Assembly (NCBI RefSeq): GCF_050948175.1
Contig: NC_135194.1
Coordinates: 6,812,033 to 6,876,032, forward strand
DNA: 64,000 bases
Origin: Xylocopa sonorina
Taxonomy: Eukaryota > Arthropoda > Insecta > Hymenoptera > Apidae
Reading direction: 5' to 3'
The stretch's first letter is position 1; every line of letters starts with the position of its first letter. A model generated the notes under the pieces. That model saw nothing but the letters and a program-made list of their open reading frames with translations. It was not told the DNA's origin and ran no database searches. Below are positions 24,131 to 35,520 of this stretch, piece by piece. The translations under genes were made by a program, and so were the position numbers.

Positions 24131-27100
24131 TACGTTTGCGGAAAGTGCGCGTATTAACTTATAACGCTACTACGATGCGAATTGATATTTTTATACTTGA
24201 ATTTAATTCTCGTTCAGAAAGCCACTTCGGATTATTTTCGACCCAAGTACATTTTCCTTTCTTCAAGGAATTTTCTAGTATTGAGATAAATGTATAAATT
24301 TGCTACTTATGCTAATTTGTATACGGATATTTTATTTTTTATAGATCGAACAAATTTCGAAAATTGTATGAAGATTATGCATAAGTTGAAATTTAAAACT
24401 GTGATTCTAGCAGTTGTCTGACTACATCTTACATTTCATTTGAAACTATTGCAATTTTTCAAATTACACACCCATAGTATTGACATAAGAAACAGTACCG
24501 AAAGCAGACGCTATTTTTCGAATTCGTTGGCCTTTTATTGTTTCTAAGAGATAAAATTTCCATTTTTTTTAAATGGTTAAATTTAACTTTTGAAGATTTT
24601 ATTGTTGTGCAAGTTATTATTATTTATCATTTTATTCATTTTTAAGTATTGCCAATGTACATATATAATGCTCTCTTGTAAATTCAAATTTATAAATATT
24701 TATAGTATCGTTATGATATTAGTTTGTAATTACTTTATCAGTGGACAAACTTTAGTAAGGAACGTGTTCTGACTACTTAGTGACGTATTGAGTGACGGTA
24801 TTAGACGTTGACGTTATATACTAGTTAATTAACTTGTTTTGCATTAGGTTGCATACCAAGTTGCGTGGTACTGCAAACAAAAGAACACAAACGAGGATCA
24901 TAAACGAAGATTAAAAGCTCTCAAACATTTAATACGCTTTGTTACGTATAATATTTAGACAAGAAAATATATTTGAAACAATAAGCGATTTTCTACTAAC
25001 ACGAATTTAATAAAAATATGTACACATGCACTATTTGTGGCTACTTTTACAGTAACACGCGTGTTTCTAAAATGTCTAAAATCTATGTCTCCCTCATAAT
25101 AATTTATAATATATCCATCAAGTAATATTTTGAATCTATAATATACTATGTATATATAAATAATTATGACAATCGTTCAAATCACGATGCAAATATATAG
25201 CAAAAATTGAAGCGGAACAAAAATTTCAGCGAATGTACACTCTGACAATTTATATCCGTACACGTATTCTAAACACAATGCATAAAATTTCAAAATCAGA
25301 GGCTATCACGAAGTGAACGACCATAAAAATGTTGCAAAACGTTGGGAAAAAATCCTCGTACATTTCAAGCGATAAATTCTCATTATACATCCGTTAAAGT
25401 TTAAAATAGTTTAAAGTCCGAAATCACCAGTTCGTACTTGTTCGGTCCTGAATGTAGAATAGAAAATGATGGTAATATCGATTAACGACTCGTTACTGAA
25501 AACTGTAGGTAACTTCAATGCAGGCCATGTCAAGTAATCAGGTCATGGGTACTGGAATCGACTGGGACAGAGACGTTATTGTTTCTCCCGTTTATCTCCT
25601 CCGTAAAAACAGCAGGATGTTGTGCATTTTGTACGTGCATGCGTGCATAGTCGTGGTCTCGAAAGCACTCGCTAGAAGTGTACCTACCTACTCGTTTGTT
25701 CTGCAAGCTTAAGCGCTAAAGAGGAACCAGGCTATTCTCGCTCTGTTAATACTAAATTCGTCCTTTCTAAGATTACAACATTTATCACAGTCATTTCTGC
25801 GAGACAGAAGACTATTTGCACAGCAAAATATTTGCATTGCAACCATTTCAATTTATATAGTTCTTTGGAGATGACAAATATATTCAGATATTTAAATATT
25901 AGCACAATTTTCATTATCAAATTTTATACTTTGAATAAATAACTAATGAGAAACAGAAGTTTATGGAACCACATTTCAGTGCAGGGTGTAGATGTTAAAA
26001 CTAAAGAAATTGTCAATTTATCACCCTTTTGTTCAGTAACATGTTTTGAGACACGACAATTGTAAATTAGAAATTATTTATAAATTTCAATTATTTTCTA
26101 TCTGCATACAAATATTGTTTTTTAAAAAGTTTACGATCAATTTCGTTCAATAACGGTGATTCATACGTTTATACTTGTATAAAAAGTCGTTGCCTCAAAT
26201 TTGCAACGAAAATTTATGAAATGGTTCAATATTCAAAGACTATAAAACCAAATATCTAACTCATTACTGATTTATTCGAAAGGATTTAAATACTTGAAAT
26301 TGCTATGTCTAACTGATCCGCATCAATCACTTAAAGCGCTGAAACAAAACTTCTACTTTCTGCTTTAGAAGTATGGCGTCGTTTGGCCTCTAATTTCAAT
26401 ATCATGTGTAGATTAGGTTAGCTTTTTATGCATATTTTCAATTGAAATTTTACAGGAAAAAATTACGAAGAGTATTTTAAGAAAGCTTAATGAAAATTAC
26501 AAAAATGTGAAATTATCCTATATAATTAGATTGATTTCAAGGAAGCAGAAAAAAAAATAGAAAAAGATTAAAGTGAAGAAAACTTGTACCTTCAATAACA
26601 CACTCCATTGGAAATAATAAAATATTTTCACTTCTCCCAACAGGCGTACTAACTCAATTAGAAGATGAAGTACGACTGAAACTTGTTACTCGCAAGCGGC
26701 GCTAGTTTGTTTGTTTTGATAACACTTTTTACCACTTCAATACCTACCTATACAAACATATTTGACGAAGCGTATGAAATTCAATGGTATCAACGTAAAA
26801 CTAACTTTTTTCTTTTTATCTTACCGATGATTACAGAAATTATGAGTATTGTAAACTGTACAGCGCATCGTAACACTGATAATATATGTGAATGAACTTC
26901 TTTTAAGTTTGTTATGAAACATTTCGCAACGCATTCTCTTTGTTACGTCTTGAATAAATGGATTTCCATTTTTTCAAATATTTGGACACTCTGTTTAGTG
27001 AACCAAGTGCTTCAAAATATAGGAATAGTAAAAACATTTGAAAATTATTGAATTCTAAAACTGACGATTTTGTGAAATGATAGAATCGTTAAAAAGGTAC

Positions 27101-28532
27101 TTACATCCAATAATACGTGGAAATTATTTTTATGAAATATATGACGATTCGGCAGAACTACGCCTGTTTAAATTTTCTTTTTCAAAAAAGATATTACACG
27201 CGCATATATGTACACTGCATATATACGTAAAATATATTTTTCTGAAAAAGAAACTTTAAAAACAAAATGCAAAAAAATATTCGATTAGCATCGATAAGGA
27301 TTTCCTTGATATATCTAAATTCATTTTCTCGTACCACTAATAAACCATTGAATTTGTATTCGCTTCAGCGGAGCTAAACGAGAAACCAAACCGTCACTTT
27401 ACGTCACGTTTGTTAGGAGCTGGTTTTGCCACTTGTTAGAGAAGCAATAGTCGATTCTATCATCACCTGCGGTCCTGCGTTCGTCTCTTCTGACGTACGA
27501 AAATGCTGGCCAATCGCATTGTATTTTCCATCAGTAACAATGCGGTTTTCGTGTTTCGATGTTTCGATTCGAAACCTTCGATGAGTTTCGAGAATCGCAG
27601 CGGTGTTTGTTGCATCAAAAAGATGGCGTTATCAGAGATATAGTCTCGATAACAGCGAGGGAACAGACACTATATAAATAATGTAACTAGTACGACGTGT
27701 ACGCACCGTGTAAGTGCATAATTTATAATAACACTGGCTTGCAATAATATCATTCTATATAATTGTTTAAATTATATTTCTGATGTAAAATGTGAAACAC
27801 TTGTCGTACCTGACATTCGATTCATGTTGGAAATCTTGAATAAAGTGCTAAAAAAAATTAGAAAATATAACTCCACTAAAACTTCACGATTTATAAACGT
27901 CCACAAATGTCTATGTCAGCACTGCGTTCTCAATATTTACGAAGCCACACCACGGTATCTGTTCCCCTTCTATTACTCTCTACTGTGTCATCAAGGTCAG
28001 TACTTCTGGCAATCCCGCTACTAGGATTATGAATTTTGTTTACGAGATATGCAGGAGAGTTAAAGAACTGCGTCAATTAACAGCGCTATCCTATGAACGA
28101 TCAGGTACTAATTTCTCCTGACAAAACAGTAGGCGGTCAATCCAACTGAATATAATTTATTGTATTGCACAGTTGCATGTTATTCTAGGCGTATTCGATA
28201 GTTAAAAGTACTTGAGTCTGCTGCACTCAATTTACACGTTATTCCACGTATTGTTGTAGCGCTATCCAGCATGCAATTATTGTTTCTGGGTTTTGTAACT
28301 ACTTAAGTACTTTGACTTTAATGAAATTTGTATGTACTACCAATGCAAATTCTTATACTTATATCATATGTTATTTGAATTGACTACGAGTTGCAATATT
28401 ATTTATATGGTGTTTTATTACATCATCGACACTACATTTCTAATAACTGTATGTTTATGATGATGATGATGTTGTGTGCTGTATTTGGTTCATTGTATTA
28501 TACACCATTGTCATTAGCATTTTATGCTTTAA
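24131..28532. other. AT-rich non-coding stretch, no confirmed gene
   Basis: The frames of 60-70 codons show no domains, except for one weak candidate at 26683-26895 that is listed separately. A CpG-richer block at 27400-27720 with TATATAAAT near 27671 could be regulatory. An ATG triplet run lies at 28457-28471. Confidence 0.35.
26683..26895 (+). other. Weak candidate: membrane-protein-like frame
   Basis: This 70-codon frame has no ATG start. It reads a hydrophobic stretch (LFVLITLFTT), then FDEAYEIQWYQRK, then a second hydrophobic stretch (NFFLFILPMI). The order of hydrophobic helix, EAYEI-WY and helix recalls the region before the last helix of insect odorant receptors (7tm_6), where a Y-x-x-x-WY motif is common. 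The match is a handful of residues only, no flanking exon was found, and the frame may be chance. Confidence 0.15.
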
Positions 28533-28696
28533 CCACGTTGACGCTCACTCTGAATTCGATGGTGGACGACAAAGGGACATTTTTTAAATTAGTTGATTCA
28601 TGGGGAGTTCGATGAACATTTCAAACTTAAAAAATAAAATTATTTTTTCTAAGAAATTTTCCTAAACATTGGCGGACGTCTATATTCGTCAACGTG
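28533..28696. mobile_element. piggyBac-type MITE, family P1, copy 1
   Basis: TTAA flanks both ends (28529-28532 and 28697-28700). The ends are CCACGTTGACG and CGTCAACGTG. A second copy at 56462-56657 shares the interior, including TTCAAACTTA and CTAAGAAATTTT blocks. At 164 bp it is non-coding. A 74-codon frame that runs through its left end (28391-28615) is not a gene. Confidence 0.75.
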
Positions 28697-28700
28697 TTAA

Positions 28701-29819
28701 ATCTAGCTCTACCCAGGAAGAATACTTTCTACCCCCTTTTGTGTATTTATTTCAACAGTTGGTTTGATTAAAATTCTGAGAAAAATAATTACTTGTAAGA
28801 AGGTATGAAATTCCAAGCGTTCAAGCTTTGGCCAAGTGTTTGTCTGGTTTTTATTACTACAAGACCCAGCAGGAAACGAAAGACACTAGAGTGTGTCGTA
28901 AGTTAAATCCTTCTTGGTACTATGTCTTGGAAAAGAAGGGTTTAACTGTTTGTCGACTACGATGCAACGATGGACCGTTATTAGTAAGACTTCTTTTTTT
29001 GTTTTCAAGCGAACGAATATCTCGATCGACAGAATTTAAACTTAATAATTTTAGCTTAACCTTGATACTTGCAATAATAAACTCCGAACGTGGATTAAGG
29101 ACAGACTTAGAATGCGTTTATATTAAATATAGTTGTCGGAACATAAAGTATATGATTTGTTACAGGAAATATCTTAAAATATTCTGAAAATATTAAGTTT
29201 GTTATATTTATGTAATTTATGTACGTGAGTGAGATGAAGTAGTAGTAGTAGTAGGAAAACATAGCTTAACAAAATAAATAATTATGATATTCCTGGTACT
29301 TGTCTTTATATTTCTTTCCACGCGTTGTTAAAAATATTCAGCTATATCAATATAAAGCACCTTTAACATTTTAATAAGTCATCTCTCTATGGATATATTA
29401 TAGGTTAGGAATATAGCGAATTGACAACTTGCATATATGATCTCCCTTCTCTTGTAACGTCCCTGCCGCGAGAAATTACTGCGCTCTATAAAAGAGCGAC
29501 TTTCCACCAGAACGATTCAAATAAGGGGGATAGGGCTTGTATGTGTGGTTAAGAATTGAAATTCACAGGCCTAAATTTTCCTCTGTATAAAAACTGTGCA
29601 ACGATAAATTCAACGAACTTACACATAGTGAAAGCGAACTGTCGATGGATACAATAAATAAGCGCTTATTAATCACTCAATTCAATCAGATCTCTTATAA
29701 TTATGAATACTATATTTCTTCGATTCGCTGACGAGAATAATAATAGACTAACTCTTGAGTTGCTCAAATGAGGAACTGGTTAAAGCTCGGACCTCGATGC
29801 GGTCTTTGTCAGGCGGGAC
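28701..29819. other. Non-coding stretch with one uncertain frame
   Basis: A 119-codon frame at 28828-29187 starts at TTG. It reads protein-like for its first 50 codons (KTQQETKDTRVCRKLNPSWY) and then reaches a donor-like TTA|GTAAGA near 28983. No family was recognised. An AGT triplet run lies at 29238-29254. Confidence 0.3.
29482..29498 (+). promoter_or_regulatory. TATA box inside a small dyad
   Basis: TATAAAAG at 29487-29494 matches a strong TATA box and sits inside the inverted repeat CGCTCT...AGAGCG. No initiator was identified downstream. Confidence 0.2.
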
Positions 29820-29915
29820 AGGTGGATCAGAAATGGACGACTTCCGGCGTGACATAGATATTTATACTATCACGTGCGCATCGTTACCGCTACGCTACTG
29901 CGCATACGCACTCGA
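29820..29915 (+). promoter_or_regulatory. Candidate housekeeping-type promoter motifs
   Basis: Three motifs typical of broadly active animal promoters lie within 85 bp: ACTTCCGGCG (ETS/GABP-like), TCACGTGCGC (E-box), and CTGCGCATACGCAC, which differs from the NRF1 palindrome at one position. No transcript evidence is available. The next 300 bp contain only short frames. Confidence 0.3.
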
Positions 29916-30378
29916 CAACAATTAAATTATGTTATTTGACGTTTTATGAACGATAACACAACTTGCCTATTGTGCTAAGATGTGAGAGGACCATATTATT
30001 TGGTATTTTGGTTTTTCGTGATCTACACGACTTTTGTTTCTGTCTATTTATTCTGTCTATATTACAACGTGTGTATGAAGTGGTGGCCAGTGATGTTAAG
30101 TAGTAGAAGAACGGTTGCGAGTGATTATTGTCTTTTCTGGACTTCAAAGATAATTGTTTATTTTCACCATGCACGGTAGTCGCTGTAGATATTTCAGTGT
30201 GTTTATCGTCACTGATGGTATGTTTATGTAGTATACTTATACATTGTGCCTTTTGGTCAAAACTGAGCGTTTAACGTCACGGACAGTTATGCCACAGTAT
30301 GATGATGATGACGCAATAATCATTGAAGATGAAGATTTCATTGTGAAAGATATATGTAGGTACAACAAGTATACAATA
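29916..30378. other. Non-coding or first-exon candidate stretch
   Basis: A frame with an internal ATG at 30291 reads MPQYDDDDAIIIEDEDFIVKD and then hits GTAGGTAC, a possible splice donor, near 30357. The acidic composition differs from the background, but no family is recognised. An overlapping hydrophobic frame (29982-30179) starts at GTG and is probably chance. Confidence 0.2.
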
Positions 30379-30625
30379 CTGATCAGTATATTAATTCTTT
30401 TTGATCAGTACTTAAATATGAAGGGTAAGTATTCTCTGAAAATATGCGAAGCTGCCACTGGCAGGTAAACAAATACCAATAGGTCAATTGGTTTTTCAAT
30501 TCGAAATGGAAAGGGTTTAATACTGTGTTTTTCTAATTTATATTGTCCGTTTATTAATTTAACTAGCCTAACCTTAACTGACCGTCAAGCATTTTTATAC
30601 TGATCTTTTTGGTATTAGCAGCTAA
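30379..30625 (+). mobile_element. Family 2 element, copy 2 (truncated)
   Basis: Matches the middle and right parts of 7631-8090: TGATCAGTA units, CTTAAATATGAAGGGTAAGT, GCCACTGGCAGGTAAACAAA, ATATTGTCCGTTTATTAATT and ACTGACCGTCAAGCATTTTT. The left repeat array is shorter, and the final ATTTAAATATCGACCAT end is missing. Confidence 0.55.
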
Positions 30626-31211
30626 GACTTTAAACGCTTTCTTAATGTTACAACAACAATATTAGTTTGTGACAGCTCATTTTGTCGCGTCTCGTCGCAT
30701 TCACTCTGTGAGGTTGTAAGGCCCAGATCTACTGGTTGCTTTCGACGCTGTTTGTTAAACTAATTTTGAACAGCTAACTCTAAATCGTACACTAGTGACT
30801 GGCTGTTTCGTTCGTTCGTTTGCTCTTACGAGAGTTCGTTTCGATTTCGTTGTAAGTCAATGACTGTCTTTTCAACTCGCGAATTTCTGGAAACTCATCC
30901 AGTATTCCCTCCACTCTGCAAGGAGTTAACACTGTTGGTATCTGCCGAAGTGACGCAAATTACCGATCCGTATGCCCCTTCGAGTATCATCTACACCCTC
31001 TTGCGTGCCTGAGGCGCACGTTCGCTTCCAGAGGAGTAGGAAGATACATGGACGTGGGATCTCTAAGTCTCTCAGTGACGTTCTGGGAATTGCGCGAAGG
31101 TCAAGATTTCGGTCTGGTCTCGTTATGTGTACGATTCAAAGTCCTGCTGCACGCATATATTAGATCAACCTTTAGGAAGTACTCCGTTTACAAGACGCTA
31201 CACGACTATCG
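30626..31211. other. Unclassified stretch with two long open frames
   Basis: Two plus-strand frames are open here. One starts at ATG 30860 and reads MTVFSTREFLETHP, then PLCKELTLLVSAEVTQITD, ending at a TGA near 31010. The other stays open for about 130 codons (from about 30855 to 31254) and runs into the adjacent LTR copy. The block is GC-richer than its neighbours and sits directly before the truncated LTR copy B, so it may be internal sequence of a retroelement. No domain is recognised. Confidence 0.25.
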
Positions 31212-31752
31212 CCAAGGACGATTTTTTTTGTTTGGTTTTAATATATTAGATTAGGATAAGTTGGTAAATTACTCGTTGGAACGTTCGTAGTGCTTGGTTG
31301 TGATTTGATCGTAACTTAGTTTAATAATGATACTATTTCACACTTTTTACAAACTTATATAGGAACTGTGTTTTAGTAACCAGCCAATTAGCTTGCTATC
31401 CCTCCTTTGGTGTAGAAGTGGTAGTTATTCGGTAGTAGGGGTAAGACCCCGAAAAAAACTACTTGGGCTACGCGGTCGGATGGTATGTTGGTTAGGTTTT
31501 TCCAGTTTTGTGACACATCATTAGCTATTGAGTTAAGGCATTAAAGGTGCGAATAATTACAAATTCCAAAGCAACTTTTAGGGCATTAATCTTGGTACTT
31601 AGGAAAATTGAAGTAATAAAAAGAGGTAAGTAATATTTGGAAATCTTCAAAAATAACTAGTTGAGGTCGTACTTCGTATGAACCGTATGGTATGCGGCCC
31701 TTACCATAAACTTGGTTTTAATTAAGAGGACGACCATTATCGCAACGCGACA
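31212..31752 (+). mobile_element. LTR family 1, copy B (5' truncated)
   Basis: Aligns from CCAAGGACGA to the terminal CGCAACGCGACA with copies A and E. It shares the CCTCCTTTGGTGTAGAAGTG, TTCCAAAGCAACTTTTAGGG and AAACTTGGTTTTAATTAAGA segments. It lacks the first ~45 bp (the TGTTGCGTCC end). Like copy A it lacks the 160-bp segment found in copy E. Confidence 0.6.
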
Positions 31753-32597
31753 GAACCATTGTGCCAAAAGTTACGGTAGTTGACGAAATTGCACAAAATC
31801 TCTTCATCTCAAAAACAGATTTTTTGTTACGAACAGTAGCCTTCGAAAGTCTCACGTCACAGTATATAATAGAAGAACTCTATGTCTGACCCTTTGATGT
31901 CAGTGTTGGTGGCAACATAAAATCACGAGAATTGTGCTACTGTTATAGCGTGCTTACATTTCATTCTTCCATTCGGAACACACCTTTATGAGTACTCGTG
32001 GTATCGCTATCTCTCGCGGGAACGAGTTAAATGTCGCAGCCCTCTAGCGGCGGTAAAGTTTGCACCAGAGACCATACTCCACGACTTTTGCTCTGAGGGG
32101 TAGTGGGGATGTTACTATGCGCTAGACGTGTGCATACGTTATTCTTAAGTTAGGATCCAATCCCAGTAGATATATATTCATTACTTTCATTTCGATACCG
32201 GATATTTTTAATATCAATACTTTTTGTTCTGATACCTACTCTGTAGAAAGAAAAATATCGAAGCATAGCGAATATGTGTTACAAGTAAATAACTTTCTGT
32301 ATGAAAAAAACCTATTACAATGTACTAAACATAACCTTGAAATCCTATAGCATAATAAAGTAGCATTAAATTAGTTGCAGATGACACACGTAATTACATT
32401 CTTTTTCAGTGTTCGTTAAGTTTTCTGATAATTAATATTTTCGCATCCCATCTGTTCTATATTGATGATATGCGAATGTAATAAAATTGTACGGATAGAT
32501 TTTAATAGAGTCAATGGCGTTTACAGAGAATCCTGTGACCCTTAAGTTCTACTTGGCCGATAGTATCATTCAAATTAAATAGAGTAACTTATTAAGT
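31753..32597. other. Non-coding stretch with a CTCF-like motif
   Basis: No open frame of note occurs here. GCAGCCCTCTAGCGGCGG at 32036-32053 reads on the minus strand as CCGCTAGAGGGCTG, matching 12 of 14 positions of the CTCF core consensus. The sequence around it is GC-richer than average. Confidence 0.3.
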
Positions 32598-32830
32598 AGG
32601 GTAAAGCAAGAGCATCATTCATAGGCTCACCCACATTATACTAAGCTGAATTAGACTGTGTTACATAATTTTCAACCATTAGCAAAGCAATCATTCTATG
32701 CTGATGATTTACTAATTAACCTAGATATAGTAGAAACTATTGCTAACATCTACCAGCAATAGAAAATTTCCATTACAATAGAAAACTCTAGGAAAACATG
32801 CATTTCTAAAAAAGTTCTGGTGGAATAAAT
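32598..32830 (+). pseudogene. Decayed reverse transcriptase fragment
   Basis: One frame reads RVKQEHHS, a stop, then AHPHYTKLN, a stop, then LAKQSFYADDLLINLD and IANIYQQ, a stop, and then KISITIENSRKTCISKKV. YADD (32697-32708) preceded about 30 residues earlier by a VKQ(G)-like box matches the catalytic palm of reverse transcriptases. YADD, rather than YVDD or YIDD, favours a non-LTR (LINE) origin. Several stops make it a dead fragment. The LTR family 1 copies B and C flank it in the same orientation, so an LTR-element interior cannot be excluded. Confidence 0.5.
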
Positions 32831-33269
32831 TTAATTTCCCTAATCACTAATGAATTCTGATGCCCCCTGAAAGTAGACATCCAAATGATATGCTAAACTT
32901 GTAATGTTCACTTAGAGGGGACATCCGAGTGCAAAAGGTTAAAAACCTTGCGTTATATAAATATGGTGGTGTCTTATTTACCACATTTATATTTACATTT
33001 AATTATTTCTTGAATGTGCGTCTCGGAAAGCATGTCTTTTTATCTTGAAGAATCTGAGGGGACTGACTTGGACTCCAAGTGGTAGAGGCAAGGTGGTCTC
33101 AAAGTCTGAGAAACTATTTATACTAAAGTCTTACTGGATAGAGTATCCTAATTCCTAGAATACTGAAGATAACTTTTTGATGATAGTTTAAGGGATGATT
33201 GAGGCCCGAAGAAAGAAGAGTCGTAAAGAATCTAACTACATATTTAATCTGTTTAGTTGATACTGTTTG

Positions 33270-33590
33270 CTTTTAATACAATTTTACATTGGTCACTATT
33301 TACAAAATGTACTCTTATATAATATTATTTCCTAAAGCAGCAGCTAGCTAATCCATTGGCTGATTTCAATGGTACATCAATAGCTATGGAAGGCATTAAA
33401 GTTAAGAATCTTTACAAGTTCTATAGCAACCTTTAAGGCCCTAATCCTGGTGACTCAAATTAAGAAGTTAATTAGATAAAGTATATATAACTGTATATAA
33501 GTGTATATATAAATAGAAATTGGGGCTCTTCAAAAACAGTCAATTATAAATGACCATAGGATAAACTTGGTTTAAGTAGATTTTTGTTCC
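33270..33590 (+). mobile_element. LTR family 1, copy C (divergent fragment)
   Basis: Shares in order the TTTACA...TATTTACAAA block, a CATCAATAGCTAT block, GGCATTAAAG, CTATAGCAACCTTTAAGG, CCCTAATCCTGGT and ATAAACTTGGTTTAA with the other copies. It is clearly more diverged and lacks both defined ends. Confidence 0.5.
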
Positions 33591-34851
33591 AAATGAGACG
33601 GGACTTTTAGATTAGATGTAGGCCCACTCAATGGCTTATCTTTCTTTAAAAGAAAAATTCTTGAAACATTGAATCAATTTTGCTGTTGCGCTGTATATTT
33701 CAAGTGATGAAATATGACAATAATATCCCAACATATTGAAATATGATAATAATATGGCTTAAATATTGCTTTATTGTTTTTCATTAGATTTTTATGACAA
33801 TAATATAAACATTTTTATCAACTCCAAGTTGCACTCTATGAGATGCATTCTAAACATCGTCAGAGAATTACGTCAGAGAAAACTACGAGAAGTTCATTTT
33901 TTGGAGAAACATGAAAGACCATAGTTGTTGAACCAACTCTGGTTCGTAACAAGACACAAAGCGGTACGACACGTTGGTAAAGGCTGAAGAATTGTGAAAT
34001 AACTACAACCTTGTCCTGGTGGGAAATTTTCAGACGAACAGGGAATCGTACACATCGCAGTTGGTAGAGGACTTTATTCTATATAGCAAAACTGCTTTCA
34101 CCGATTTGCGTTCCAGAAGAGTTCCAGTAACCGCACAGTCGAATGCAATATTTCACGCGAAATATAAAAAAAAAAGAATAACCTTTGTCTCTGATATTCT
34201 AACACAATAATCACTTCTGGTAATGACTTTAAAAGGAAGCTGTAATAAATTTGTATTAGATAGAGACAAAAGGTGGTTGGGGAGGGGGGATGCATAATAA
34301 ACCGAACGGAAAGGAAATACTCACGGAGAAAGTCAGCCAACCCGAAACCTCTGATTTTAATGAAACTTTGCATATAGATAGAAGATAATGAATATGCAAG
34401 GAAGAATTTTTTCGCGGAAATTCATTTCGAGGGGATGAAATCAACCCCAGTAGTCTCCGCGTTATTGGTTTTTAAATAGATAACCTCGTGACGGTTCCAG
34501 CTAACGAGAAGCTTAAAAATTATATTAATTATTCGGTATTTTGTTTTATTATCCTATTTCAATGTAATTTGTAGTTAATTCGTAATTTTTAAATATTATG
34601 TTTTCTTCTTACTTTGCTTATAAATAAAATGTTTAAAAACACGAAAAACTAAAAACAATTGTTTTGTTTATTACTGTACTTGTGGGAAATATAATAATGC
34701 TAATAGTTACTCGTAATACTACAATAGTTACTCGTAAATTTCTAACTTAATAAAAATATATAAGGAATTGAATAAAATATGTAACCTCAACTTTTATTAA
34801 TAACCACTTTAGAACTTCAGCCATTTTTTTGAATCGGCTAATATGTTTTTC
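33591..34851. other. Non-coding stretch left of the transposon
   Basis: Open frames of 62-91 codons overlap on both strands around 34019-34444, with no domain. The block 34250-34500 has the look of a repeat end, and its GATTTTAATGAAACTTTGCA recalls GATTTTGTTTAAACTTTGCA in the adjacent transposon arm. This could mean a distantly related element; the link is weak. Confidence 0.3.
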
Positions 34852-35483
34852 AAAGGACCCTATTCAAAAACCATATGTTTTCGCCCCCAATCGATTTTGT
34901 TTAAACTTTGCATATTTGTAGATCTATATGTGTCTCATCAATTGCCAGAGTCTCTATCTGTCGGGCCTTTTAATAAGGGAGGGGGAGGGGGTCAAAGTAC
35001 GCATTTGGCGAAAGCTTTCGGAGGCTATAACTTTTGATTAAAAAAAGATATCGACTTGAATTTTGCGTCAAAAAATCACAAAAAAATTAAGCTTTCGAAT
35101 GCTATATAATTTTTTCTTTTTTCGGAATTTTTAAGTCACTTTTTATGCTTTTTTCTAGTTTTCGGGTTAGTGAAAAATTGCGAAAAATTGCTATTCCCAA
35201 AATAGGTATCCCTAGATTTTAACAAAAAACTCAGTATAGGAAGCTCATTTTATGCTCTTTAAGTGGTATAAATCTTACCCTGGGGAAACTTTTTGTTTAA
35301 AAGTTATAACATAATATTCGTGTCGATGCGTAAGCTGTGGACGCGAAATTCGAGCAAAACAAATGCTTTTCTTAACATATTGTGAATTATTATTAAAATT
35401 ATTATCATCGGAGATTGAGATTATTATTGTACTAGGAAGAATTCGTTTTTAAAAATACTTTTTAATTTAATGTTACTTACATT
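34852..35483 (+). repeat. Left 632-bp terminal inverted repeat
   Basis: Pairs exactly with 36750-37381. It contains a G-rich run (AAGGGAGGGGGAGGGGG near 34976), a GCTTTCGGAGG motif, AT-rich inner DNA, and ends at ...TGTTACTTACATT. Pairing stops abruptly at 35484. The transposase stop codon lies 37 bp further in. Confidence 0.95.
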
Positions 35484-35520
35484 ATTCCTCTTTTTCTAGA
35501 TGTCCTTTTTCTTTTGTATG

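Noticed and set aside
28391..28615. 74-codon frame with a Met run
   Set aside because: The Met run comes from an ATG microsatellite, and the frame crosses the end of a piggyBac-type MITE.
34843..35037. 64-codon frame in the left arm of the transposon
   Set aside because: The same sequence is present inverted in the other arm, the Gly run comes from a G-rich tract, and no family is recognised.
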